This document shows, piece by piece, positions 17,774 to 27,497 of a stretch of DNA of 64,000 nt. Within the stretch, counting starts at the first letter, position 1; each line of letters opens with the position of its first letter. A model generated the notes under the pieces. The model searched no databases. It was not told the DNA's origin and was given only the letters and a program-made list of their open reading frames with translations. The DNA lies in assembly GCA_947589665.1 (NCBI GenBank), contig CANQBJ010000001.1, forward strand, positions 62,001-126,000, written 5' to 3'. The position numbers were made by a program, and so were the translations under genes. This DNA is from an uncultured Clostridia bacterium. GTDB taxonomy: Bacteria > Bacillota > Clostridia > Lachnospirales > CAG-274.

Positions 17774-18739
17774 TTATTTAACAATTTTATCTGAACCAAC
17801 TGATAAAGCTGTATCTGCATAGCTTGTAGGAAGCTGCTCAGGAATTGTTAAAGTACCTATTACTGCGGTTTTGCTGGTAGCTGTGCCTTGATCATCATAA
17901 GAATTGTATGTTGCAACAACATCAGCGGAGCCTGTACCCTTGTCAAGTACTCTTACAGGGAATTCATAAGTGTCCTTAAGTCCACCTAACTTTAAAGGAC
18001 TAAGCTCTGTTCCGTTAATGGATATAGCTGTGATTTGACAGTTATCCGGAACCTTAGAACCGTCTACTGTGATCTTAAATGCACCTGCGCAAGCGTTGAT
18101 TTTTTTTGAAGTAACATCCGCTGATTTTTGTGTTACTGTACCAGAATCACACAGTTCGGCAAGTTCTATTTTTATTAGATCTTTATTTAATGCTTCTTCC
18201 TTACTTAAATCATAGCCATCTTTTACTGTATATAACAAATATAATTCTATACCATCACCAAGATTAGGAATTCTATTGGCATCAGTAATAGACCAAGACA
18301 TATGTAAGTTACCATTATTGTTAGGATCTGACATATTATTTGTATAAGCACCCGGATAATTTCCTCTGTATGGTTCAAATGTACTTACAGCATAGTCAAC
18401 CATATTACTACTACTGTTCTCATCTCCCAAAACCTGAGGACCGTATTCTAACAATTTATCATATAAATCGCTACCTGCAACACTTTCATCAATACCCAAA
18501 GTTACGGCATTTTCATCACAACTCACTATAAGTTCAAAAGCTGTTGCAGAACCAGAAGGAGTATCTATATCTATTGGGAAAGCCAGATACTTGCCTGCAT
18601 TATCCGTTCCTTCATATATATCAATAGGATAGCCGACATCACACTTTTCTGGTGAAGCGGCAAATACAGAAAAACTACTTGATGCAGTTACAACAAGAGT
18701 AATTGCTGTAAATATACTCACAAATGTTTTTAATTTCAT
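17774..18739 (-). CDS. Secreted cohesin-like beta-sandwich protein
   Basis: About 321 residues with a signal peptide ending near ...SVFAA. The first ~200 residues after it (KYLAFPIDIDTPSGSATAFE, later VDYAVSTFE and LHMSWS) have the alternating pattern of cohesin or cohesin-like domains, and residues ~225-321 look like a further beta-rich module. No dockerin, sortase motif or SLH domain is seen, so how it stays at the surface is unclear. The ATG at 18737-18739 follows GGAGG; an upstream ATG overlaps that site and is unlikely. It follows a cohesin-dockerin gene in one operon. Cohesin assignment is moderate. Confidence 0.6.
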   Translation of the reverse strand: MKLKTFVSIFTAITLVVTASSSFSVFAASPEKCDVGYPIDIYEGTDNAGKYLAFPIDIDTPSGSATAFELIVSCDENAVTLGIDESVAGSDLYDKLLEYGPQVLGDENSSSNMVDYAVSTFEPYRGNYPGAYTNNMSDPNNNGNLHMSWSITDANRIPNLGDGIELYLLYTVKDGYDLSKEEALNKDLIKIELAELCDSGTVTQKSADVTSKKINACAGAFKITVDGSKVPDNCQITAISINGTELSPLKLGGLKDTYEFPVRVLDKGTGSADVVATYNSYDDQGTATSKTAVIGTLTIPEQLPTSYADTALSVGSDKIVK

Positions 18740-18762
18740 ACGTAACTGTTCCTCCATTCTAA

Positions 18763-19554
18763 TTATGACTCAATAGGGAATTTAGCAATAAGACCAACCA
18801 GTTTTCTTGACATTAAGCTTACATCATTTATAGAAATACCTTCTGTTGTATCTACATTGCCTCTGGCTATCTGGTCACTATCAAGTGTAATTAAACCTAC
18901 TAAATTTCTTCTAGCCAAACTTATATCATTGATCTGCAAGGCACCATTGCCGTCAACATCGCCATATATGAAATCAGCCAAATCAATCTGACCGGTTTCA
19001 ACGACCATATCATTAGTTATGCCGCCGCCTTCTTCATTAGTCTTGACAGTACTATTATCTTCATCAACAAGCTGAGTCATAGCGACATCAACAGGAACAG
19101 ATGTTGCGGCTTCGTCCTTAACGGTAAATGTGACCTCAGCCATAGTTTCCTTAGCTGTGCCCTCTGACGCCTTGACCTGAACAGGTGTAGCTGAAGCCCA
19201 TGCTATTATAAGAGTTTGCTTACCATTGGCAGCAGATTGGATGCCTGATACTATTATACCGTCTGTAAAAGCGGATCCCTCTTTTGCATAAGGTGAATTT
19301 GCATCCCCATTCGCAACAGGAGTCGCTTCTTTAGGATCATATGTAAAGGTCATGACATAGCCGTTTACAACAGCTGTTTCATTGGCATCGGGAATGACCA
19401 TAACGGGAACGTCAACAGTATTGCCCGTATGCTCGCTGCCGTCTACATGGCCTGAACTTCCGCCAATGGCGTACTGTTCGGCATGAGCGCTGACAGCCAT
19501 GACAGCTATTGCCGCACAAGCTATACTTGCGCCTATAAAGCTTTTCAACTTCAT
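18763..19554 (-). CDS. Secreted cohesin-like protein with C-terminal dockerin
   Basis: 263 residues: signal peptide (1-25), cohesin-like domain (about 30-185; VDVPVMVIPDANETAVVNGY, then VMTFTYDPKE), and a type I dockerin at the C-terminus (about 195-260). The dockerin has two calcium repeats, GDVDGNGALQINDISLARR and GNVDTTEGISINDVSLMSR. Dockerins bind cohesins to build extracellular enzyme complexes, so this protein could be an adaptor joining one scaffold to another. It is first in the operon behind TTTACA-17-TATCAT and next to two dockerin-bearing pectate lyases. Confidence 0.8.
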   Translation of the reverse strand: MKLKSFIGASIACAAIAVMAVSAHAEQYAIGGSSGHVDGSEHTGNTVDVPVMVIPDANETAVVNGYVMTFTYDPKEATPVANGDANSPYAKEGSAFTDGIIVSGIQSAANGKQTLIIAWASATPVQVKASEGTAKETMAEVTFTVKDEAATSVPVDVAMTQLVDEDNSTVKTNEEGGGITNDMVVETGQIDLADFIYGDVDGNGALQINDISLARRNLVGLITLDSDQIARGNVDTTEGISINDVSLMSRKLVGLIAKFPIES

Positions 19555-19591
19555 GATTAACCTCCTTTTTTATTTAATTTTCAGTATATAT

Positions 19592-19620
19592 ATGATAACA
19601 TTTTTTGGGGGTTTTGTAAA
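19592..19620 (-). promoter_or_regulatory. Promoter of the cohesin operon
   Basis: Minus-strand TTTACA (19615-19620) and TATCAT (19592-19597) with 17-base spacing, about 40 bases upstream of the cohesin-dockerin gene. Confidence 0.6.
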
Positions 19621-19680
19621 TAGTAATTTTTAGGTCTGAACATTTAATTCTTATTTTAATAATAATTATTTTATTAATTT

Positions 19681-19713
19681 CTCAGTAGGGCGCACATTGT
19701 ACGCCCTGCTGAG
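19681..19713 (-). terminator. Hairpin after the giant pectate lyase gene
   Basis: CTCAGCAGGGCG / CGCCCTACTGAG stem on the minus strand, 35 bases past the stop, followed by an AT-rich but not pure-U stretch. Confidence 0.6.
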
Positions 19714-19747
19714 TGTTAAAAAATTCAATGCAGCAGTCCGTTTACAT

Positions 19748-22700
19748 TTACTTCACCATTTTAAATACATCGTCAAATGTAATTCCGTCAGGGAATTTAT
19801 CAGCCTTACAGTAAGAAATTATTTCATCTCTTATCCTGTATATCTCCTTTTCAAGTTCATCTGTGTTGGAAGGCTTTGTTACGCTCTTTCCACTTGGAAG
19901 AACATCGCTACTGTGACCATTCCAGCCATATACATGGCTCCATGACTGAGCAATATAATCTTCAAGCTGATAATTTGGCTTTCCTGCTGAGTTAAAGGCT
20001 ATAGTATAGTTGAAATTCGTATTTACCTTTTTGCTGTTATTATTGTCAAAATTCTTTGCCTTATGGTCAAATGCCAGACAATATTCTACATTTCTGGTAA
20101 TACTTCCGTCAGAACTAGTATTTCCTGAACCAAACTTAAATCCATTTCCGTTCATTTCAGTATTGGCAGTAGAGAGCCATGAGGAAATATCTTTATTGTT
20201 TATCTTTGTTCCGCTGTTGTCATATGTACCGCTTTCATACTTTGTCTTGAATGCCGAATTGGATTTGATCATATCATTGATACTCTTCATCTTGGTATCA
20301 AGAGGGTCTCCGTTGTCAAAATCAAACTTGCCTGTGAAAACATTAGGATTGCCATTATTCCAGCAAGCTGAATGATGATATTCTATAAACGGTGTTTGCT
20401 GCGTTTTATCATAGGAATCCCAACCATCGTCTGAGTTATCCCATGAATAGCAGTATTCAAAACAGGTATTTGAACAGCCAAGCTTAGGAGCAAAACCATC
20501 GGCATTGGAGCCTGCATTATCTACATCGCAGTTTCTGTAGGAATAGCAATATCTTATTACATTGCCCTTTGAATTGTCATCAAGCTGTATTCCTGTATCA
20601 TAACAATATCTTACTATACAATGCTCTATCTTATTATTGTTAGAGCCTTGTACTGCTATGCCATTATCTCCTGCATTTTCAATAATAAGATTTTGTATAA
20701 TATTATTATTGCTGCCGCTCTTTAATTGTATACCATATGCAGAATCTCCAACAGCTTCGCTTGAAAAATCAAGCACAGGGTATGTGCCGTCAGGCTGCTT
20801 CTTGCCTACAAGAGCGCCATTGGAACCTGCTATTACAAGCTTTGAAGAAAGCTTTATTTCAGGAGCGTCTACATATATTGTACCGTTTGAAATATTTTTT
20901 ACGGCATTTACAAGATCAGATGCTGTCTTAACAGTTGCAACAACATTTGAAGGCACAGGTGATAACTGTGGCTCAGGACCTGATGGCGGAAGCTCAGTTT
21001 TTTCCGTAGTGGTCTGTGTAGTCTTTTCGACCTTAGCCGTTGTAGCTTCCGTAGTTTTTTCTGTAACAACTGTACTGCCGTATGTCACCTCTACAGAAAT
21101 TATGTTTGCGGAGGTGCCGCCTGTCTGACCTGCGGTTATTTTGTATACTCCTGCAGGAACTCCGCTTACTGTAAGGGTCTTCTCTCCGCCGGCGTGGTCT
21201 ACGGGCTCGCCTGATTTACCATAGAATATTACCCATGCAGCCTTGTCGGTGTCACTTGAACCGCATTTATATGTAATAGTAACTTCGGCGCCGTTGTTAA
21301 GCTTAAGCTCTACATAGCTGTTAGAAGAATCATTTATCTTGACCTCGCCTTTGCTTGACTGATTGCCGCTTACCTTAAAGTGAGATGTATCGCTCAATAT
21401 ATTACTATATTGATAAGTACCTGCGGGAAGAGCCGTAAGACCGGATTGATCCTTAGTGGTAGCTTCTGTTGTTGTTTCCTTAGTTGTAGTTGTTGCCTTT
21501 GTTGTAGTTGTTGCCTTTGTTGTAGTTACTTCCTTTGTTGTAGCTTCTGTTGAAGGCTCCTGTACTTCTCCGTCCTTTGGCGTAACATTTATGCCGTATA
21601 TCTCAGGATTTGTACTGATGCCGCCAAGGTAAACTACATTGCCCTTATTAAGAGTTATGTTAAACATATCATAACCCGATGCGGAAGGCGTAACGGACGT
21701 TATCTGCGTTCCGTCAGACCTGTTGACAAAGGCATATGTCTTATCTACGTTATGACATATGGCAAATGATACGGTCACATCTTCAAGAGCCTCTATCTGA
21801 GCCGCAAGACGATATGTAACGCCATTTAATTTGGTCTGCACACTGTCTGTCTTGACATAATGACTTGCTTCTATGTCTCCGAACGTGGCAGGAAGATCTG
21901 TCTTACCGCTATATCCAAGATCATATTTAAGGTCCTGAGCGGCAGTTATCTTAACTCTGCCCGTAGAATATATCTCTTTGCCGTTTGCAATGTCTGTTGT
22001 AGGTATCCAGTCAAAGCTGCCTGAAGGTGCAGGAGGCTCAGGAGGAGTCACCGTACCTCCGCTGCCTAAATTGCTGAGTATCCACAGAACATCGCCCATG
22101 TCTATTCCTGTCTTGCCGTCACAGTCTGCATTGGCAAGAGCAACTGAACTTTCTATGGACTTAATATGAGAAATATGGTTGAGCACAACAATGGCGTCTG
22201 CTGTCTCTACCTTGCCGTTCATATCAGCATCGCCCCTTAAGGACTGGGCTGATGTGGTTACGGTAACAGTTCCGTTTTTAACAGTATACTTAATATCCGT
22301 AGCTTCATCAGACTTAATGTCTTCAACACTTATATTTACGTTGGTAGTGCTGTTTGCCGTAAAGTTTACATAGAAGAGGTAACCATCTTCTATAGTATTG
22401 GCAGAATTTACACCTGCTACCTTTACCTGACCTGATGACGGATTTGCTTCTATCTTGTCTGTCGTGCAAGCCGTACCGTTCTGTACAGATACGTATGTAA
22501 GAGCGCCCGGCGTGTAGCTCAATGTAACAGCATAGTTTGCAAGAGAAGTGATGCCGCTTATCTTAACAGGTACGCTTACCTTTGCGCCCCTTGATACCGT
22601 CTGGCTCACAACCGAAAGCTCCGCCGTATCAACGGTAGGCTCTACAGGCTTAGGCGTATCTGATACATACTCTATGTAGAAGAAGTTAGGAGTACCACTG

Positions 22701-25147
22701 CCCTTTGTTATAGTATGTGTTCCTGCATCTATTGCATATTCATAAGCGCCGCTTCCGAGAATTGTCATGCTTGTGAACTGTACCGGTGTGCCGTCTATAT
22801 TTATATTGGCGCCGCTTTCGCCATTTACAACAAGTATGAGCTTTCCTTTGCCTGATGTAAATCCTATATGGGTACTTGATTCCATCTTAAGACATCTTGT
22901 AAGAGTCTGACCCTTATAGTCTACAGTACCCTTGCCTGTTGAAAGATTGCCTTCAAAATCAAAGAATTCCTCAGGATCGTTAAGTCCGTCATGTGTGAAG
23001 TTATGGAGAGTATTATCTGCATCGGTATCTCCGCCGCCAACATCTCCGCCGCCCTGAGCCTGAGTGGTAGCCTGAGTATCGGGCTCCTGAGAACTGCTCT
23101 TTGTAGTAGTCTGAGTTGTATCCTTAGCCTGAGTGGTAGCCTGAGTTGTAGGCTCTGCTTCTGTAGGCGCATTAGGATCGAAGGCAGTTATCTTGAGGTG
23201 AGTTATCTTAGCTTCCTTATATTGGCCCTTATCTAATATTCCTGACTGTATGATATAAGTGCCTGCAGGCAGATTGTAAGCCGTATCTGTACCTGAGATT
23301 ATCTGCTCGCCGTCTGAATTCATAAGAATTACAGGAGTATTTGAACCGCCGTCTGTAATTGAAATATTAACGGCTGTATTTACATTGAATACTATATCCT
23401 GACCTTCTGCGTTCCTGCCGAGATTTACACATGAACTGCTGAGCTTGCTGACATTGAATATAATATTGTCCTTAGTCATGTGAGTGCTCGTAAGATACTT
23501 GTTGTTAAGATCCTGATCATATGGAAGCTTTACAGAAGCCGTAGGCTGTCTGTCGCCTGCTACAACGGAGGTATCTACGCTTTCGGGATCCATAACAGGC
23601 TCCGCCTTCATAACGCCAGCCTGTGAAAGTACCGTCGCCTTGGCAAGAGCTATGCTTTCATCAAGCTTGTAATTGCCTGACGGTATATAGCTCAGACTTG
23701 GATTGGTATCAAAATCAGAATATTTGTTGTTGTTTGGAATAACCTGGTTTTTATCCGTTACTACAGTAGCGTTCATATTTCCCTTACAGCCTGTAAGAGA
23801 GTCGTTATAGCTCTTTATAGGGCCTCCGTCGCTCTTTACCCACTGGGGATCATTACACTGATAGAATAAATTGTACTCCGAGAAAATGTAACAGTCTGCT
23901 CTTGTGTTCATAGCATAGGCTGTCTGATTTTCAAAGAAGTTGTTATACATATGTATATTTGCCTGGCGTCCGAGAGGACCTCTGGATTCACAATCCTTCC
24001 AATGATTGTGATGATATGTCAGATTGTACTGAAGACTTGTGTCCGAAGAACCTACAAGATTTGTCTTGTGGTAGCCCTCATAGTAGCAGTAGCTGTTTGT
24101 GAAATACTGACCTCTCTTGAAATCGCAGGCGCCGTCGCCGCCGTCCTTGTCGCCTTCGGCAGGGTTGGAAATAGTCGGCTTGTAGAATTCACAATGGTGT
24201 ATCCAGCAGCGCTCGACCGGAGCTGATAATTCGCTGCCCGTCTGCTGACCTTCCATGCCTACGCAGTCCTCGGGAACATTGCGGAAGGTTATATTCCTTA
24301 CCTCAAAGCTCTTGCCGAAGCGGCCTGCCTGATAGCCTGCTGTTGAGCATATAAAGTGTATGCCCCAGCCGTCTACTGTGGCGTCTGTACCTATACCCTC
24401 TATTGTAACGTCTTTGCCGCCCTGCATTCTTGCCATAAAGCCGTTGTCGCCTACCGAACCGCCGTAATTAACGGAATCGTATGCGGTAAGACCATCAGGA
24501 GCCTTTACATCGCCTATTATCCTGACTACAAGAGGCGTTCCTTCTTGAGCAAGCTTTTGTATAATGCCGCTGTTGGTATTTGTCAATGCTCCTGTTTCCT
24601 TAGGAGTCGCACCTGCTGAGTTAAGTATGTTGCCTATACCTGTGACTGTTGTGCCTCCTGCCGTTACAGAAACACTGTCCTTGTTTTCATTGGTAACATA
24701 CAATACCTTTGCGTTTGGCTTAAGAGTACCTTCATCCGTATATGCGCCTACGCCCTCGTTATAATTAAAGTGGGCATAGCCTGAACGGTCGTACTCATAA
24801 ACCGTTATGTTTTCTTTCTTAAGCGTTGTGCCGCCTGCGGTTACGCTTAATGTATAGCTGCCGGGCTTTACTCCCGGAATGTCTATACGTACCTTTCCGT
24901 TTACATCTCTTACGAGATACTGCAGAGCATCGCCATCAAGCTGACCTGACGTTGTGCCGCTCCAGGATACAGCCGTTACGTCTTTGTCACTTACGCCTGT
25001 AAGCTCTGCAAATATTGTCTCATACCAGCCGCCGCCTGCTATTGTAACCGTTGCTGCCATTGCGTCAACAGGCGCAACAGTCATTGAGCCCACAAGCATG
25101 GCTGCTGAGAGAAATGTGCTTAAAATTCTTTTTAAGCCCTTTTTCAT
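19748..25147 (-). CDS. Giant bifunctional pectate lyase: PL1 - cohesin-like - dockerin - CBM-like - PL9
   Basis: 1799-residue secreted enzyme. Modules by position: signal peptide (1-32); PL1 beta-helix (about 160-510; YHHNHWKDCESRGPLGR carries the substrate arginine region); beta domain (530-650); Thr/Gln linker (660-705); CBM-like domain (710-830); cohesin-like domain (835-955); dockerin (965-1030; RGDADMNGKVETADAIVVLN and NADCDGKTGIDMGDVLWIL); two further CBM-like domains (1045-1190, 1235-1355) separated by a TTK/TTE linker; C-terminal PL9-type beta-helix (1395-1799; SNADGFAPKLG, NSDDGWD, GNGFKFGSG). Cuts polygalacturonate by beta-elimination, presumably with two catalytic centres. The internal dockerin is unusual. 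Module borders are approximate. Confidence 0.88.
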   Translation of the reverse strand: MKKGLKRILSTFLSAAMLVGSMTVAPVDAMAATVTIAGGGWYETIFAELTGVSDKDVTAVSWSGTTSGQLDGDALQYLVRDVNGKVRIDIPGVKPGSYTLSVTAGGTTLKKENITVYEYDRSGYAHFNYNEGVGAYTDEGTLKPNAKVLYVTNENKDSVSVTAGGTTVTGIGNILNSAGATPKETGALTNTNSGIIQKLAQEGTPLVVRIIGDVKAPDGLTAYDSVNYGGSVGDNGFMARMQGGKDVTIEGIGTDATVDGWGIHFICSTAGYQAGRFGKSFEVRNITFRNVPEDCVGMEGQQTGSELSAPVERCWIHHCEFYKPTISNPAEGDKDGGDGACDFKRGQYFTNSYCYYEGYHKTNLVGSSDTSLQYNLTYHHNHWKDCESRGPLGRQANIHMYNNFFENQTAYAMNTRADCYIFSEYNLFYQCNDPQWVKSDGGPIKSYNDSLTGCKGNMNATVVTDKNQVIPNNNKYSDFDTNPSLSYIPSGNYKLDESIALAKATVLSQAGVMKAEPVMDPESVDTSVVAGDRQPTASVKLPYDQDLNNKYLTSTHMTKDNIIFNVSKLSSSCVNLGRNAEGQDIVFNVNTAVNISITDGGSNTPVILMNSDGEQIISGTDTAYNLPAGTYIIQSGILDKGQYKEAKITHLKITAFDPNAPTEAEPTTQATTQAKDTTQTTTKSSSQEPDTQATTQAQGGGDVGGGDTDADNTLHNFTHDGLNDPEEFFDFEGNLSTGKGTVDYKGQTLTRCLKMESSTHIGFTSGKGKLILVVNGESGANINIDGTPVQFTSMTILGSGAYEYAIDAGTHTITKGSGTPNFFYIEYVSDTPKPVEPTVDTAELSVVSQTVSRGAKVSVPVKISGITSLANYAVTLSYTPGALTYVSVQNGTACTTDKIEANPSSGQVKVAGVNSANTIEDGYLFYVNFTANSTTNVNISVEDIKSDEATDIKYTVKNGTVTVTTSAQSLRGDADMNGKVETADAIVVLNHISHIKSIESSVALANADCDGKTGIDMGDVLWILSNLGSGGTVTPPEPPAPSGSFDWIPTTDIANGKEIYSTGRVKITAAQDLKYDLGYSGKTDLPATFGDIEASHYVKTDSVQTKLNGVTYRLAAQIEALEDVTVSFAICHNVDKTYAFVNRSDGTQITSVTPSASGYDMFNITLNKGNVVYLGGISTNPEIYGINVTPKDGEVQEPSTEATTKEVTTTKATTTTKATTTTKETTTEATTKDQSGLTALPAGTYQYSNILSDTSHFKVSGNQSSKGEVKINDSSNSYVELKLNNGAEVTITYKCGSSDTDKAAWVIFYGKSGEPVDHAGGEKTLTVSGVPAGVYKITAGQTGGTSANIISVEVTYGSTVVTEKTTEATTAKVEKTTQTTTEKTELPPSGPEPQLSPVPSNVVATVKTASDLVNAVKNISNGTIYVDAPEIKLSSKLVIAGSNGALVGKKQPDGTYPVLDFSSEAVGDSAYGIQLKSGSNNNIIQNLIIENAGDNGIAVQGSNNNKIEHCIVRYCYDTGIQLDDNSKGNVIRYCYSYRNCDVDNAGSNADGFAPKLGCSNTCFEYCYSWDNSDDGWDSYDKTQQTPFIEYHHSACWNNGNPNVFTGKFDFDNGDPLDTKMKSINDMIKSNSAFKTKYESGTYDNSGTKINNKDISSWLSTANTEMNGNGFKFGSGNTSSDGSITRNVEYCLAFDHKAKNFDNNNSKKVNTNFNYTIAFNSAGKPNYQLEDYIAQSWSHVYGWNGHSSDVLPSGKSVTKPSNTDELEKEIYRIRDEIISYCKADKFPDGITFDDVFKMVK

Positions 25148-25171
25148 AAATTTCTTCCCTCCCGTTATAAA

Positions 25172-27232
25172 TTATAATGAAGATATTAATTCATTTACAT
25201 ATCTTGCTATTTTGTAAGCATCTGAGCCCGTTACCTGACCATCGCCGGTAACATCGGCTATGCTTGCCACAGACTTTATTTTTCCCACTACATACTGCAG
25301 TATATGGCTTACGTCCTCCATATCTACAATTCCGCTGCCGTCTGCATCTCCCTTTATACCGCTGACAGGTGACTTCGTTGTAGCCTCCTCAGAGGGTTCG
25401 ACTACAGGCGCCTTTGTGGTGGTGGTAGTTGAGGTCTCCTTTGTAGTGGTAGTAGGCTTTGGCGGTTCTACTGTTCCTCCGGCTGAGGTGCCGCCTACGC
25501 TTACCAGCGTTGATTTATAACTCTCCACCGCTGACTTGAGCTTTGTGTCCACATCAGAGGAGGAAGCATCTGTAAGACCCGGATAATCGCTTCTTGATGT
25601 GCCTGTGCTTTCAAAGAAATCTCCGCCGTTCATACGTCCTGCATCTGCCATGACTATACGCGGAACATCGGCAACAGGATCTATGTCGGAGGCGCTTACG
25701 CCCAAGTCATATGCTGAATTTGTATCAAAGTTATTATATGCCATTGAACCCACAAGGGTCTTGACAGAGGAAGGAACCGTCTGTGTTCTGGAGGATACCT
25801 CATAGGCATCGAACTGTACGGAATGACTTCCTGTGTCATAAGGCATATATGAACCCCCTTTTGAGGTCTGTATATTGTTTATGATATTGTTATATGCCTT
25901 TATAAATCCGCCTCCTTCATTTGAAAACTCGCTCTTGTCGTCATATGTGCCGGTGCTAGGCTTATATACGTCTGAGCCCTGCTTAGACATGAGCATGGGA
26001 TACTTGACCTCGTCAAAATAATTGTTCTCAACAAAGGCATTGCTGTTCTTTACTGCGCCTACTCCGAATTTTGATACTCCGTCAAAATAGTTATTATAAA
26101 CATGTACAGAATGTATTCTTATTCTTGGATGTCTTGAATCCGAATGATCAAACCAGTTGTGATGATATGTCAAATGGGCTTCTTCGGTATCTCCCATGCC
26201 GCACAGAGATGTCTTGCCCGCATCCCACAGATGATTGTAGGACATTGTCACATAGTCCGTCTTCTTGGCATCAAGAGAGCCGTCGCCCTTAGCCTGATCC
26301 TCATCGCTACCTGTGCTGCCATAGAACAGATCCAAATTGTGTACCCATATGCCGGAATTGTCCGTATCCATTGAAACGCCATCGTCCATAAAATTCATTA
26401 TGGCAAAATTCCTCAGCTCTGTATCAGCGCAGTTCCTTATAAGGAAGCCAAAGTCCTTTATAACGGCATCTTCTCCTATGCCCTCTATTGTCAGCTTCAT
26501 ATCTGTGTGAGCTTTATTGCCCTTTACCTGAAGGCCTTCCTCAGCGCTTGATATATGATCCAGATCGGCCTTGCTGACAGTACCTATAATACGCACGTCA
26601 AGAGGTCTCTGCTCAAATTTTGTATTGGACAGCATACCGTCAAAAATGCTCTGCAAGCCGGTGAATGTGGACTTGCCGCCGTTTTTGTCCGTCACAAGCT
26701 CTGCCGTGACCGTCTTTGCATTGTCGGCTGTAACATATATCACCTGAGCATTGTCCTTAAGTGTACCGTCGGGCTTGTATGCACCCGAAGCATCGCCGCC
26801 TGTAGCGGAATTTTTTGAAAAGGCAAAGCCTTTGCGCTGATGTGCCTTTACATTGAGAGTACTTGTGGTAAATGCCTGAGCTTCGTTTAAAGCTCCGTTA
26901 ATAACAGGCACTATCTTTATTACATACTCTCCTGCTTTAAGTCCTACAGCGTCTGCTCTGAAATGATCCGCATACTTTCTTATAAGCTCGTTGTCAAGCC
27001 TTGTATATGCCGAATCATTTGCGCTTGCTTCCTTTACATAAGCCGCAAAGCCCTGTGCATTGGGAACAGTTGTCCACTCGGCATATGCCGATTCAAACCA
27101 GCCTCCCTGCTCCAGTATATATCCTCCTGCCGCTGTTACCGACAGTACTGACATATTTGAAAGCATTATGCCGGAAGAAAGCATTGCCACTGAAACAAAT
27201 AAGCTTAAAACTCTCTTTAAGCTTTTTTTCAT
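25172..27232 (-). CDS. Dockerin-bearing PL1 pectate lyase
   Basis: 686-residue secreted enzyme. Signal peptide (1-34), N-terminal beta domain (40-135), PL1 parallel beta-helix (about 150-500) with the family motifs WVHNLDLFYGS, KGDGSLDAKK (calcium aspartates) and YHHNWFDHSDSRHPRIR (catalytic arginine region), Thr-rich linker (about 590-620), then a C-terminal dockerin (KGDADGSGIVDMEDVSHILQ and DVTGDGQVTGSDAYKIARYV). It cleaves pectate by beta-elimination and should attach to a cohesin. AAAGGAGG precedes the ATG. The N-terminal ~150 residues resemble those of the neighbouring PL1-PL9 enzyme, so the pair probably arose by duplication. Confidence 0.92.
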   Translation of the reverse strand: MKKSLKRVLSLFVSVAMLSSGIMLSNMSVLSVTAAGGYILEQGGWFESAYAEWTTVPNAQGFAAYVKEASANDSAYTRLDNELIRKYADHFRADAVGLKAGEYVIKIVPVINGALNEAQAFTTSTLNVKAHQRKGFAFSKNSATGGDASGAYKPDGTLKDNAQVIYVTADNAKTVTAELVTDKNGGKSTFTGLQSIFDGMLSNTKFEQRPLDVRIIGTVSKADLDHISSAEEGLQVKGNKAHTDMKLTIEGIGEDAVIKDFGFLIRNCADTELRNFAIMNFMDDGVSMDTDNSGIWVHNLDLFYGSTGSDEDQAKGDGSLDAKKTDYVTMSYNHLWDAGKTSLCGMGDTEEAHLTYHHNWFDHSDSRHPRIRIHSVHVYNNYFDGVSKFGVGAVKNSNAFVENNYFDEVKYPMLMSKQGSDVYKPSTGTYDDKSEFSNEGGGFIKAYNNIINNIQTSKGGSYMPYDTGSHSVQFDAYEVSSRTQTVPSSVKTLVGSMAYNNFDTNSAYDLGVSASDIDPVADVPRIVMADAGRMNGGDFFESTGTSRSDYPGLTDASSSDVDTKLKSAVESYKSTLVSVGGTSAGGTVEPPKPTTTTKETSTTTTTKAPVVEPSEEATTKSPVSGIKGDADGSGIVDMEDVSHILQYVVGKIKSVASIADVTGDGQVTGSDAYKIARYVNELISSL

Positions 27233-27497
27233 GAATTTATTCCTCCTTTATAAATAAACTATATAAACATGGTTTATCCTGAAACCCCCTGTGATTTTTC
27301 ATTTCACACCATATTGATATACTTTATATCATACATCAAACAAAAAAATTTTCAATGAACAAATTATGAATTTTACCCCCCCCCTGAATTTTTATTTATT
27401 ATATACAATTTTTTAAGATTTTTTTGTAAATTTGTACTAATCGGACTTTTGGATTCATAGACTTTTCTGTAGTGGATGTGTCGGCGGAGGGTGTGTG

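Noticed and set aside
17624-27232. Complete cellulosome gene cluster
   Set aside because: No multi-cohesin scaffoldin, anchoring protein or cellulase is present; only a pectin-directed set with cohesin-like and dockerin modules can be supported.
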